Positions 18,129 through 26,301 of a stretch of DNA of 64,000 bases are shown in pieces (position 1 is the first letter of the stretch; each line of letters begins with the position of its first letter). The translations under genes and the position numbers were made by a program. The notes under the pieces were generated by a model that worked only from the letters and a program-made list of their open reading frames with translations, was not told the origin of the DNA and ran no database searches. This DNA is from UBA2210 sp036825195 (GTDB lineage: Bacteria > Desulfobacterota > Syntrophia > Syntrophales > UBA2210): the NCBI GenBank assembly GCA_036825195.1, contig DAISYQ010000002.1, positions 1 to 64,000 of the forward strand, given 5' to 3'.

Positions 18129-19156
18129 AATGTTACAGGCATACCTCTCTGTTTGAGCGATTTGTTGGCCGCTTCGAGGACACGGACAACTCTGAGACCG
18201 GCTGACCCGTCATTGATCGGTGTCTTGTTGTTCGTTACGCAGTCGACAAAATAATCAGCTTCCATCTTCAATGCCTCAATCTGATCGATCTTCGGAACCC
18301 ACACATCACCGGACCGATAGCTTACAAGAAGCTTATGGATGCTCTCCTGTGTCGTCAGATCGGCTCCCTTGTCGTAGATCCTGATTTTTTCGTCCGCATC
18401 AAGATCATCCCATACAAGCATTTTCTTGTCTCCACCGATAAGGGTGCTTCTGATCTTTACCGGTGAGAGCCAGTTGACATTGAAATGAGCGATTATATGA
18501 TTATCGAAAAAAACAGTAATAAAGGCGGCATCTTCCTTCCCGTTTAGATGGGCTGTGCCTGTGGCAGAGATTGCAAGAGGTTTTTTCCCAATAACGTAAT
18601 CCATGATGGACAGATCATGAGGCGCAAGATCCCAGATGACGTTAACGTCATGCTGAAAAAGCCCCAAATTAACTCGTGTCGAATCGAAATAATACAGATT
18701 TCCCAATACATTATCATCAATCAGTTCTTTGATCTTCTTCACCGCCCCCGTGAAGAGGAAGGTGTGATCCACCATGATTGTCAGGCCTTTTCTGTCGGCT
18801 ATCTCGATCAATTCCTCGGCCTCACTGATCGAAGATGTAAAAGGCTTTTCAACAAATACATGTTTCCCGTTCATGAGAGCCTTTTTCGCGATTTCGTAAT
18901 GGGTTGAAACGGGCGTCACAACCGCTACGGCATCTATGTCGGGAGCGTTGGTGACTTCGTTATGATCTGAGGTCAGCCTTATGAGAGAAGGATCTGCGTT
19001 TTTCTCATATGTGCAGGGATATATAGTTGATGCCTTCTTCAGGGCGTTAGGGTTTGGGTCACAGATTGAAGCAACTTTTATTCCTTTGGTGCTGAAAAAG
19101 TTTCTTACGATATTGGGACCCCAATAACCATAACCGACAATAGCAATACGAATCAT
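18125..19156 (-). CDS. Gfo/Idh/MocA oxidoreductase (WbpB/WlbA-like)
   Basis: A 343-residue NAD(P)-dependent sugar dehydrogenase. The N-terminal Rossmann motif is IAIVGYGYWGPNIVRNF, then HVFVEKPFTSSISEAEELI with the catalytic EKP, and IWDLAPHDLSIMDYVIG in the C-terminal domain. WlbA/WbpB relatives oxidise C3 of UDP-GlcNAcA to the 3-keto form that the WbpE-type aminotransferase uses. The required C6 dehydrogenase for UDP-GlcNAc (WbpA) is not in this window. AAAGGGGAAACTCTG precedes the ATG. Confidence 0.87.
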   Translation of the reverse strand: MIRIAIVGYGYWGPNIVRNFFSTKGIKVASICDPNPNALKKASTIYPCTYEKNADPSLIRLTSDHNEVTNAPDIDAVAVVTPVSTHYEIAKKALMNGKHVFVEKPFTSSISEAEELIEIADRKGLTIMVDHTFLFTGAVKKIKELIDDNVLGNLYYFDSTRVNLGLFQHDVNVIWDLAPHDLSIMDYVIGKKPLAISATGTAHLNGKEDAAFITVFFDNHIIAHFNVNWLSPVKIRSTLIGGDKKMLVWDDLDADEKIRIYDKGADLTTQESIHKLLVSYRSGDVWVPKIDQIEALKMEADYFVDCVTNNKTPINDGSAGLRVVRVLEAANKSLKQRGMPVTL

Positions 19157-19174
19157 CAGAGTTTCCCCTTTTAC

Positions 19175-20329
19175 CTAATAAGCCCCTTTGCCGCTTATCA
19201 CGGCCCAAGGTGTCTTTAACATAATTTTTATGTCCATCCAGATGGACCACTCTTCAATATATTTGAGATCCAGGCGGACCATATCGTCAAAGGAACACAT
19301 GCTTCGTCCTTCTACCTGCCAGAGACCCGTAATGCCCGGTTTCATTCCGATTATTCTCTTCATGTGCCATATCTCGTATTCCTCCCGTTCATAAGGAATG
19401 GGTGGTCTTGGTCCGACAAGAGACATGTCTCCTTTTAACACATTTATAAACTGCGGAAGTTCATCGAGACTTGTCTTTCTCAGGTATTGTCCTATGGGGG
19501 TAATCCTGTCGTCATGGTTCATTTTGAAGAGGTGATTCTTATCGATCTCTCCATTTTCCACGTTTTGATCTGTTCGACTGGAAATGAGATTTTTTATATA
19601 ATTTTTATGATCCGTTTCTTTACAGCCATCCCACATGGATCTGAATTTGAGGAAGGTGAATTCCTTCCCAAACAAACCGGTTCTCTGCTGTTTGTAAAAC
19701 ACCGGTCCCTTTGAAGATACCTTGATAAGGATGGGTATAATGATAAAAAGGGGAGAAAACAGGGCAAGTCCCACGAGACTGCCCGTGATATCCATCACCC
19801 TCTTGACAAATAGGGCAAATTTTCTTTGTCTGTTATTTTCCACGCGATCGGGATAGAAGAGCTCATTGGGCGTGTAATTATTGTTAAATTTGTCATCTTT
19901 ATCAGGGAACCATATAAGAGATATATTGATTTCCCTCATCATTTCCGGTTGGATGATACTAAAGAGGTTGGCTTTTACTCTGCTGATTATACTCTCTGTT
20001 ACCATATCTTTGCTATTATCACTGACTTCAGTGAATATAATTCCAATAACCGATCCATCGGCATACCAACCCTTGATGTCTGTTTCCCTCGTAAGGCTGT
20101 TTATCTCGGCCACTATCTTTTTCAGGGTAAGTTTCCCTTTGCTTTTTTGGGCAAGGTGAGCAATCTCCATGGTCATCAACAGAAAAGGTTTACCGGATCG
20201 TTCCGATCTCCTTCTTTCCATACGGAGCTGTTCATGGAAAAAATGCATGTTATGAAGACGATATCCAGGTTCTACCCATTCATTGAATTTAAGGACATTA
20301 TCTGCTTGTTGAAGAGGTTTTGTGTTCAT
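19175..20329 (-). CDS. polyprenyl-phosphate sugar phosphotransferase with GGDEF-like N-terminal domain
   Basis: The initiating enzyme of the EPS repeat unit: it transfers a sugar-1-phosphate to undecaprenyl phosphate at the inner membrane. The C-terminal catalytic part has the hydrophobic re-entrant segment (SLVGLALFSPLFIIIPILI), GPVFYKQQRTGLFGKEF, DELPQFINVLKGDMSLVGPR and PGITGLWQV. Instead of the usual four-helix membrane front domain, residues 25-150 look like a degenerate GGDEF domain (FHEQLRMERRRSERSGKPFL, DGSVIGIIF). I start it at the ATG at 20329; an in-frame TTG six codons upstream is possible. A sigma-54 promoter sits 42 bases upstream. Confidence 0.88.
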   Translation of the reverse strand: MNTKPLQQADNVLKFNEWVEPGYRLHNMHFFHEQLRMERRRSERSGKPFLLMTMEIAHLAQKSKGKLTLKKIVAEINSLTRETDIKGWYADGSVIGIIFTEVSDNSKDMVTESIISRVKANLFSIIQPEMMREINISLIWFPDKDDKFNNNYTPNELFYPDRVENNRQRKFALFVKRVMDITGSLVGLALFSPLFIIIPILIKVSSKGPVFYKQQRTGLFGKEFTFLKFRSMWDGCKETDHKNYIKNLISSRTDQNVENGEIDKNHLFKMNHDDRITPIGQYLRKTSLDELPQFINVLKGDMSLVGPRPPIPYEREEYEIWHMKRIIGMKPGITGLWQVEGRSMCSFDDMVRLDLKYIEEWSIWMDIKIMLKTPWAVISGKGAY

Positions 20330-20370
20330 GGTCAACTCTGTTTCCAAATGGTTTTATGAACCAAAATTTA

Positions 20371-20385
20371 GCAACTTTTGTGCCA
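20371..20385 (-). promoter_or_regulatory. sigma-54 (RpoN) promoter for the downstream EPS genes
   Basis: On the minus strand the sequence is TGGCACAAAAGTTGCTAA. It has the -24 box TGGCAC and the -12 box TTGC at the exact RpoN spacing (five bases between boxes). The predicted start is about 20359, giving a leader of about 30 bases before the ATG at 20329. It should drive the sugar transferase and the genes after it. A sigma-54 promoter needs an enhancer-binding activator; none is encoded in the window. Confidence 0.8.
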
Positions 20386-20778
20386 TTAATAATTTATACC
20401 AACATCGTTAATTATCCCAGCTTTAAAATTTGAAATTAATAAAACATGTTTTGAGATAACAATCAATACGCAAAAAGTATGATTTTATTTATAGCTGAAA
20501 ACCTATAATAGGATATGGATTGTAAAAGAAAAATAAATCTTTCTATTGGTTTGAGCAAGACACTTTCACACCGCATAATGTATAAGTGTACATAGAAGAG
20601 AGGACGGACAAACATGTATTGGAGGGAGGATCAATGAAACTTTAAAGTACCGAAGGGATTAAGACAATAAAAAGATAAGATTTTTTCTGCTTATTATTTG
20701 TACGAAAGCTATTACTAATAAAACAGAAAAAAGGGCAATTCCCCCATGTCACACGGTAATTTTCGCAATTTCATTGCT
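20386..20778. other. 393-base non-coding gap inside the EPS locus
   Basis: No convincing gene. It is strongly A+T-rich. On the plus strand there is a good sigma-70-like promoter (20551-20579) followed by a strong ribosome site and a three-codon frame (see separate entry). On the minus strand the sigma-54 promoter lies at its left border. I see no clear terminator for the 20779-21918 gene. Confidence 0.5.
20551..20645 (+). ncRNA. candidate small transcript or leader with strong Shine-Dalgarno and a 3-codon frame
   Basis: TTGAGC (20551-20556), 17 bases, CATAAT (20574-20579) make a plausible promoter on the plus strand, opposite to all neighbours. About 40 bases downstream is GGAGGGAGGA (20621-20630) and then ATG AAA CTT TAA (20634-20645). 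A second frame, starting at 20614, encodes a 7-residue peptide ending at the same place. Nothing longer follows on this strand before the convergent gene. It may be a small RNA, a leader peptide, or the front end of a lost gene. Confidence 0.3.
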
Positions 20779-21918
20779 CTATGCATCCTTAAACAGGTAT
20801 TTGATGTTTTGTGCTACTTCTTTTTCATCTAGTTTGCTTTTTTGTTCCGACTTGAGTATTGTCAGTAGAAGATCTGACCGGTTTTTTATACTTTGTTGTA
20901 ACATCTTTGTGAGTTCAAGAGCAAGCTCATCCCGTTTTCCCTTGGAGGAGGTTAATGTATCTAACTCCTTATTTATACGATATAACGTCTTTTCAAGAAC
21001 GTCTATTCTTTTCTCGATATCCCGAAATTTCTTAGTTGCCTCCCCCGTTATTCCTCCCCCAATAGCAGGCGTGGATCGTGGGTATCTATTGCTGATATCC
21101 TTGGTACGCACGCCTCCTGTATCCCTGTCTTTTACCACTTCTTCAATTACGTTTTCACCGATTATTTCCAGTTCGTCGGCATATCCGTAGACGAGGGCGG
21201 CATCGCATATAATGTTGATAAGACGAGGAATACCCTTTGAGTATCTGTGAATAGCTTCGGTAGCGTTCCGGTCGAAGATATTAAGGTTTTTTGTTCCTCC
21301 CACGTGCAGACGATGGCGAATATACTGATCAACCTCATCTTTATCCAGGCCGTTGAGATGACAGTAGACCGTTACCCTCTGAACAAATTGTTCCAGCTTT
21401 TTTTGCTGCAGTTTATCTTTCAATTCCGATTGACCCACCAGGATGATTTGTATCAGGTGGTGCTTTTCGGACTCCAGGTTCGAAAGCATCCTAATTTCTT
21501 CGATGGTCTTGTCGGGTAGATTCTGGGCCTCATCCACGATTAACGCCACTCTGCTTTTGGCGTTAAATTGTTTAACGAGAAAATCTTTGATCCTGTTCAG
21601 CATCTCTGCTTTGTCGAGACCGCTCGTTTCCAATCCGAATTCCTGGCAGATCATTTTCATGAACTGTTTGGGCTGCGCCATGGTTTGGTTCAGAACACCG
21701 ACCTTGACATTGGTTTTAATTCTTCTGAGGAGAAAGTTGATAAGTGTGGTCTTACCCGATCCGATTTCTCCTGTGATAACGACAAATCCCTTGTTTTCCA
21801 CGATCGCGTATTCGAGATGAGTATACGTATCTGAATGACCTCTGCTCATAAACAGATAGTCTGGATCGGGAGTCATGTTAAAGGGTTTTTCTTTGAAACC
21901 GTAGTACGTTTTATACAT
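20779..21918 (-). CDS. ExeA-like AAA ATPase, exosortase A-associated
   Basis: A 379-residue ATPase of the GspA/ExeA type seen in XrtA EPS loci. It opens YYGFKEKPFNMTPDPDYLF, a family hallmark. Walker A is GEIGSGKTT, Walker B is ALIVDEAQN, and the arginine-finger region is SKGIPRLINIICDAAL. After residue 290 there is a linker and a coiled coil (KKFRDIEKRIDVLEKTLYRI) in place of the peptidoglycan-binding domain of ExeA. Its role in EPS assembly is not established. It follows the BY-kinase-like gene by 13 bases in the same direction. Confidence 0.85.
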   Translation of the reverse strand: MYKTYYGFKEKPFNMTPDPDYLFMSRGHSDTYTHLEYAIVENKGFVVITGEIGSGKTTLINFLLRRIKTNVKVGVLNQTMAQPKQFMKMICQEFGLETSGLDKAEMLNRIKDFLVKQFNAKSRVALIVDEAQNLPDKTIEEIRMLSNLESEKHHLIQIILVGQSELKDKLQQKKLEQFVQRVTVYCHLNGLDKDEVDQYIRHRLHVGGTKNLNIFDRNATEAIHRYSKGIPRLINIICDAALVYGYADELEIIGENVIEEVVKDRDTGGVRTKDISNRYPRSTPAIGGGITGEATKKFRDIEKRIDVLEKTLYRINKELDTLTSSKGKRDELALELTKMLQQSIKNRSDLLLTILKSEQKSKLDEKEVAQNIKYLFKDA

Positions 21919-21931
21919 GTGAGGTGTCTGG

Positions 21932-22762
21932 TCAATCTTTTATCTTGTTAAATACGGTGCCGATTACCGGCCTGTCCCTTAACAGCGCCAGAGAACGTTT
22001 CAAATCCTCCCTCTTTGTCTTCTCAGCTTCCACTACTATCAATATTCCATCAATAAATCGTGAGAATGTGAGAGGATCGGCGCTTGTCAGGAGGGGGGAA
22101 CTGTCAAAGATTATGAACCGATCGGGATACCGGTCTTTCATTTCTTCCACCAGTGATTCCATGCGCGGTGCACCAAGAAATTCGGAAGAATTCGGTAGGG
22201 GCCTCCCTCCGGGTAGTATGACAAGACCGGGAATACCGGGATTGATCAGAAGATCTGGTATCTCCGCCTTTCCTCGCAGGTAGTCGGAAAGCCCCATTTT
22301 GATATCGAGATCGAAGAGGGTGCTTATGGAGGGCTTTCGCAAATCGGTGTCGACAAGAAGAACAGTGCAGTCCAGTTGTTGAGAGAAACTGATAGCGAGA
22401 TTAATAGCGGTCAGCGTCTTACCTTCGCCCGGGTTCGCACTAGTAACAAGTAGTGTGTTTTTGCCCTCCGATCGCATGTTTTCTAGGATTTGTGTTCTTA
22501 GAATTTTTACCTGATCCGATGTATCGTTTATTCTGCAGTCGGGTATTATCCGATTTTGTATAAGCTTCTGGAAATCGACAGGCTGTATCTTTGTATATTG
22601 GTATCGAGCTTTTGGTTTACCCCTCTTTACGGGCTGTTCCTCTATTGTTAGTGTTGGGGATGTCAATTCGTCGGGGGCATTCATTTTCCTCTCATATGGA
22701 TCCTGTATGTAATCTTTTCGGATGTCCGTTGCCTTCTCGAGGGCCTTTTTTATTTTTGTCAT
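21932..22762 (-). CDS. CpsD/CapB-type tyrosine-kinase-like ATPase (EPS regulator)
   Basis: A 276-residue P-loop protein of the bacterial tyrosine kinase family. These partner a Wzz-type protein to control chain length and export. Walker A is TSANPGEGKTLTAINLA, Walker A' is VLLVDTDLRKPS and Walker B is FIIFDSSPLL. It ends shortly after IGTVFNKIKD, so the usual C-terminal tyrosine cluster is absent. It lies 36 bases after the chain-length gene. Autokinase activity is therefore uncertain; an ATP-dependent switch is the safer reading. Confidence 0.83.
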   Translation of the reverse strand: MTKIKKALEKATDIRKDYIQDPYERKMNAPDELTSPTLTIEEQPVKRGKPKARYQYTKIQPVDFQKLIQNRIIPDCRINDTSDQVKILRTQILENMRSEGKNTLLVTSANPGEGKTLTAINLAISFSQQLDCTVLLVDTDLRKPSISTLFDLDIKMGLSDYLRGKAEIPDLLINPGIPGLVILPGGRPLPNSSEFLGAPRMESLVEEMKDRYPDRFIIFDSSPLLTSADPLTFSRFIDGILIVVEAEKTKREDLKRSLALLRDRPVIGTVFNKIKD

Positions 22763-22798
22763 CTTTTTCCCCGGACCTAAATTTGTGACAGTTATTTA

Positions 22799-22897
22799 TT
22801 ACTGCTGAAATTGCATCCACAATATATTGAGTTTCTGGTAAAGTTGCGCCCACAGTATGATCAGTTTCTGTTGAATCCGCACCCACAATATATCCAG
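22799..22897 (-). repeat. 33-base tandem repeat, 3 copies, at the 3' end of the chain-length gene
   Basis: Three in-frame copies of a 33-base unit (22865-22897, 22832-22864, 22799-22831). They encode LDILWVRIQQK, LIILWAQLYQK and LNILWMQFQQ-stop. Copies differ at several bases, so this is an aged duplication. The stop codon replaces the last codon of the third copy, so copy-number change would keep the frame. Confidence 0.9.
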
Positions 22898-24454
22898 CGG
22901 AATCATAAAAAGGTGAATCAATATCAGTGAACCGCAACAGATTACACAAAATATGATCAGAGACCATATGATATATCGCCTCCGTCTGCGTCTATTTTCT
23001 TTCACATCTTTCATTAATGGAATGACGGATAAGGTGGGTACATTCGACAGACTGTCAAGTTCGGCTACCGTTTTAATGGAATGATCCAAGCTTTCTTGAG
23101 TCATTGCGAGACCCATACCGGCACCAAGCGATAAGAACAATCCCATGAGCATGATTTTTCGTCTATCGGGTTTTTCAGGTTTTTCGGGAATCTGAGCGGG
23201 ATCTATGATCGTAAATCGCTCGCCGAACTGTGTTTCCTCCATCCCTTTTGCGACCGTGGCCTCCATAAGCTTGTCCATCATCTCGTTGGCCTTTCGCTGG
23301 GCATTCGCGTAATCCTGAGTAAGATTATTATAATCCCTCTCAACGAGGGGCGCCCTTTCTATCTTTTTCTGATAGTCGGTCATTTCCTTTTTTATCCTGG
23401 TTCGTTGAGTGAGAAGGTTATTTATCTCTATATCTGTGGTATCGATCTGTGTTTTAATACTGATATATGCTGGATTGACTGTTTCTTCATTTCTATCCGT
23501 TTTCTTTGTTTCCAAAGGCGTTTCCCGAATCTGAATTTCAAGCTCACTAATCTCCCTTTTGAGTTTCCGTATATCAGGGTGTTTCTCTGACAAGCTGAAT
23601 TGAAGTTTGGTCAGTTCCGAGCGGAGAGATCGAAGCCGCTCTTCAGGAGTCATAATAGCTCCTTCCCTTGCCTCTGTTGCCTGTTGAGGCTGAAATGCGT
23701 CAAGACTGGCGAGCTGTCCTTCCAGATATGTTTTTCTTTCCCTGAGGGACTGTATCTGCATATTGGCCTGGTCGAAATCACGGTTCAAGCGTTCAAGGGC
23801 CTGCATATTGATCGTAGTGTGCTCGGGAAGTTCTCCGGCGTGTTCCTTCTTGAAAGCGCTGATCTTATCAGCATATTCATTGACCTGAGTCCTGATGCGG
23901 TCCAGTTCCTGCTGCAGGAAGATGGTGGTGCTGGTAGCCTGTTGTTCTCTCTTCCTGAAATTTTCTTCAAGGTACAGTGACGCAAGCACACTTGCCACTT
24001 TCTGCACCGTGACAGGGTCTTTGCCCTCATATGAAAGAGAGAATGCCACCGTAGTTGGCCTACTCCTTCTTCCTGACAATTCACCCGTGGATACTGTCTC
24101 AAAAGTAATGTCTTTGCGCATCTTTTCTAAGATTACTTCAGTTGCGTATTTCCCCATCATGTCTGGGTATAGATTGAATTTCCTTATGATCTCCAGAAGC
24201 TTTTCCCGTCTCAGTATTCGCTGTGTAATGAGTTGAAGGCGCTCCTCTACATAGCTTGTGACAGTCGCTCTAACATACTCTTCCGGTATTTGCTGCGCCT
24301 CAACAACGATTGTTGATTTGGAAACGTAAATCGGCGGAAGAATGGACGCAACAATGAACGATACAATGAGGATCGGTACGAATATCAGCAGGAAAATCTT
24401 TATGCGTCTCCTGATGATGCCCTTTACTTCTTTGATGTTCAATCCGTCAGCCAT
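22799..24454 (-). CDS. polysaccharide chain-length determinant (Wzz-type), exosortase A-associated
   Basis: A 551-residue inner-membrane co-polymerase. The first membrane segment is near residues 17-37 (IFLLIFVPILIVSFIVASIL). A long periplasmic coiled-coil region follows (about 150-400). The second segment is near 435-450 and a third at about 495-516 after a run of six arginines. The tail, residues 520-551, is three copies of an 11-residue unit with core ILW and should be periplasmic by this topology. AAAGGATTTTAC supports the ATG. It sets polymer length together with the ATPase gene that follows. Confidence 0.87.
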   Translation of the reverse strand: MADGLNIKEVKGIIRRRIKIFLLIFVPILIVSFIVASILPPIYVSKSTIVVEAQQIPEEYVRATVTSYVEERLQLITQRILRREKLLEIIRKFNLYPDMMGKYATEVILEKMRKDITFETVSTGELSGRRSRPTTVAFSLSYEGKDPVTVQKVASVLASLYLEENFRKREQQATSTTIFLQQELDRIRTQVNEYADKISAFKKEHAGELPEHTTINMQALERLNRDFDQANMQIQSLRERKTYLEGQLASLDAFQPQQATEAREGAIMTPEERLRSLRSELTKLQFSLSEKHPDIRKLKREISELEIQIRETPLETKKTDRNEETVNPAYISIKTQIDTTDIEINNLLTQRTRIKKEMTDYQKKIERAPLVERDYNNLTQDYANAQRKANEMMDKLMEATVAKGMEETQFGERFTIIDPAQIPEKPEKPDRRKIMLMGLFLSLGAGMGLAMTQESLDHSIKTVAELDSLSNVPTLSVIPLMKDVKENRRRRRRYIIWSLIIFCVICCGSLILIHLFMIPLDILWVRIQQKLIILWAQLYQKLNILWMQFQQ

Positions 24455-24538
24455 GTAAAATCCTTTTACTGCTTCCCTTCAGAAAGGGGAAAATTAATCT
24501 CTCGCTGTAGGTTATTTAAGTGTCTGCTTTCTAAGTAA

Positions 24539-25717
24539 CTACCACTTTTGGGGAAAGGCAAAATTGAAGGTGACCCACACAATGTTTCTGACTGCTTCGT
24601 TATCGCCTGGCAGGTTTCTGTCCTCGGCGTAAGAATACTCATATGATAATTCTAACGAGTGATTTTCCGTAATTTTGTAATAAATAGAGGGCGTAATGTT
24701 AAAAAATCTTTCGTCCATATCGTAGCGTGTTTCATCCAGCGATTCTGTGAAATAATAAGATCCTGTAATCCCTATGCTCACTCTGTTTGACAGGATCTTG
24801 TCTCCTCGAACGGAAAACCGATTTCTTTCGGCCGGCTCACCTTCGCTTGTATAGTTTATGTCTCGCATGTAATGTACGCTGGCTGAGGCCGTCGTCCAGG
24901 ATTTTTCGAGAGAGGCGTCTGCTGTCCAACCCCAGCCTGTATAGGAACTTCGCCCGGTATGCCAAGTGTCAGAATATGATGTGCCGATATGAAATAAACT
25001 ATGTAATGTGTTGGTGAACGCGTGTGATATCCCTATTGAGAGGCCGTAAATATCCGTTTCACTGATGTCGGAATCCAGTTTTTCGTATGTTGGTGTAATA
25101 CTGAATACATCGGCGCGATCGTTTATCGTATAGTTATACGCTAAAGAAACAGAGTCACGTGTATGGTCCGTATATTCGTTTAAGTCGTACGTTATCTCCC
25201 TGTGACTATAGTCGATATCTATGTCCGAAACAGGATTTATGTTGTACGTCAATCCACCTCCCACATCAAACCTATGGCGATTCGATAGACGGTTGAGTAC
25301 CCCGGTTTCTTCCAGCTCAGAGTCAAGGGTGGAGTCTTTTATATAGGAGATATTACCATTAAAGCTTAGCTGTTCCTGTGCCCTATAGACCGCCTCTCCT
25401 GTATAACGCTGATTTATCGTATTCTGGTTTGTTTCATCCAGGTAACGCACTATGTCAAAACCGATTTCGGTTTGAAAATCAAGCAGCCCGCTTCTATAGT
25501 TGGCAAATATACCCGGGCTTGCTGTGAAGGTATAATCATTCACTTCCCGGGTTTGTGAAAAATAGATATTATCGTTATAGGCGCCCGCTATGCCGATGGA
25601 GGGGACTACCATAATATCCGCGGCGGATGCCGCCCAGGCCGCGAAAAAGAGTACCGTCAGTAAAAGATACGCTATGGTTTTTTTAGATGGTATGATGCTA
25701 TTGTTTCTTCTGTCCAT
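24539..25717 (-). CDS. outer-membrane beta-barrel protein, PEP-CTERM/exosortase A-associated
   Basis: A 392-residue exported barrel. The signal peptide runs to about residue 33 (YLLLTVLFFAAWAASA). The mature part is built of alternating polar/aromatic strands (IDIDYSHREITYDLNEY, NRFSVRGDKILSNRVSIGIT, HSLELSYEYSYAEDRN) and ends in an aromatic residue (FAFPQKW), as barrels do. Such proteins sit next to the export protein in XrtA EPS loci and may form the outer-membrane exit or a companion pore. AGGAGTACACAATA precedes the ATG. Confidence 0.82.
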   Translation of the reverse strand: MDRRNNSIIPSKKTIAYLLLTVLFFAAWAASAADIMVVPSIGIAGAYNDNIYFSQTREVNDYTFTASPGIFANYRSGLLDFQTEIGFDIVRYLDETNQNTINQRYTGEAVYRAQEQLSFNGNISYIKDSTLDSELEETGVLNRLSNRHRFDVGGGLTYNINPVSDIDIDYSHREITYDLNEYTDHTRDSVSLAYNYTINDRADVFSITPTYEKLDSDISETDIYGLSIGISHAFTNTLHSLFHIGTSYSDTWHTGRSSYTGWGWTADASLEKSWTTASASVHYMRDINYTSEGEPAERNRFSVRGDKILSNRVSIGITGSYYFTESLDETRYDMDERFFNITPSIYYKITENHSLELSYEYSYAEDRNLPGDNEAVRNIVWVTFNFAFPQKW

Positions 25718-25737
25718 TATTGTGTACTCCTGAACTT

Positions 25738-26301
25738 TTATGGGACAACAATGACATCTCCTCGCTTGAGGAATATGTTCTGCTCCAGATTCTTTCCCTT
25801 TTTAACGTCATTATAGTGGAAGGGTATTTGAATAGATTGATCCCCCTCCTGGCGAAGAATTATAATATCGTTCGGTGAGGCAAAAGGGTCCAGATCTCCT
25901 GCCATTGCAAGAACCTGCATTACCGTAGTCTTCATATTGATCGTAAATTGGCCCGGGGTGGTTACTTTTCCCACAACATATGCTACCAGACTTTTTGCCT
26001 CTAACAGGATAACGGTAACCGTGGCATCGGTCACATATACCTTCAGTTTTTCGGTAACGATTTTTTTCAATTCCTCCACGGTTAATTCGGTGACGTCGAT
26101 ACTTCCAATCAATGGAAAAGATATGATGCCATCGGGCGGAACAATAATCTCGCGGGTAAGGTTTTCATCTTTCCATACGGAGATCAGCAATGAGTCGCCG
26201 GGGCCAATTTTGTAGGTATTCTCCTTTGCGAAAGCCGCACTGCTGCCGATTGCAAACAATACAAGGAATATAGTAAAGATACGAGCGCCCATTCTCCTCA
26301 T
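25738..26301 (-). CDS. Wza-like polysaccharide export protein
   Basis: A 187-residue periplasmic/outer-membrane export protein. I start it at the ATG at 26301, which has AAGGAG nine bases upstream and gives a clean signal peptide (FTIFLVLFAIGSSAAFA). The frame stays open 63 codons further upstream, but without a start signal. The Poly_export domain begins YKIGPGDSLLISVW, and a SLBB-type domain follows (VAYVVGKVTTPGQFTI). No lipobox cysteine is seen, so it is probably not a lipoprotein, unlike Wza. It is the first gene of the minus-strand EPS locus. Confidence 0.87.
   Translation of the reverse strand: MRRMGARIFTIFLVLFAIGSSAAFAKENTYKIGPGDSLLISVWKDENLTREIIVPPDGIISFPLIGSIDVTELTVEELKKIVTEKLKVYVTDATVTVILLEAKSLVAYVVGKVTTPGQFTINMKTTVMQVLAMAGDLDPFASPNDIIILRQEGDQSIQIPFHYNDVKKGKNLEQNIFLKRGDVIVVP

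Noticed and set aside
1..26301. Exosortase (EpsH/XrtA) or PEP-CTERM substrate in the EPS locus
   Set aside because: No multi-pass protein with exosortase motifs and no PEP-CTERM tail is present; the association is only by the companion gene families.
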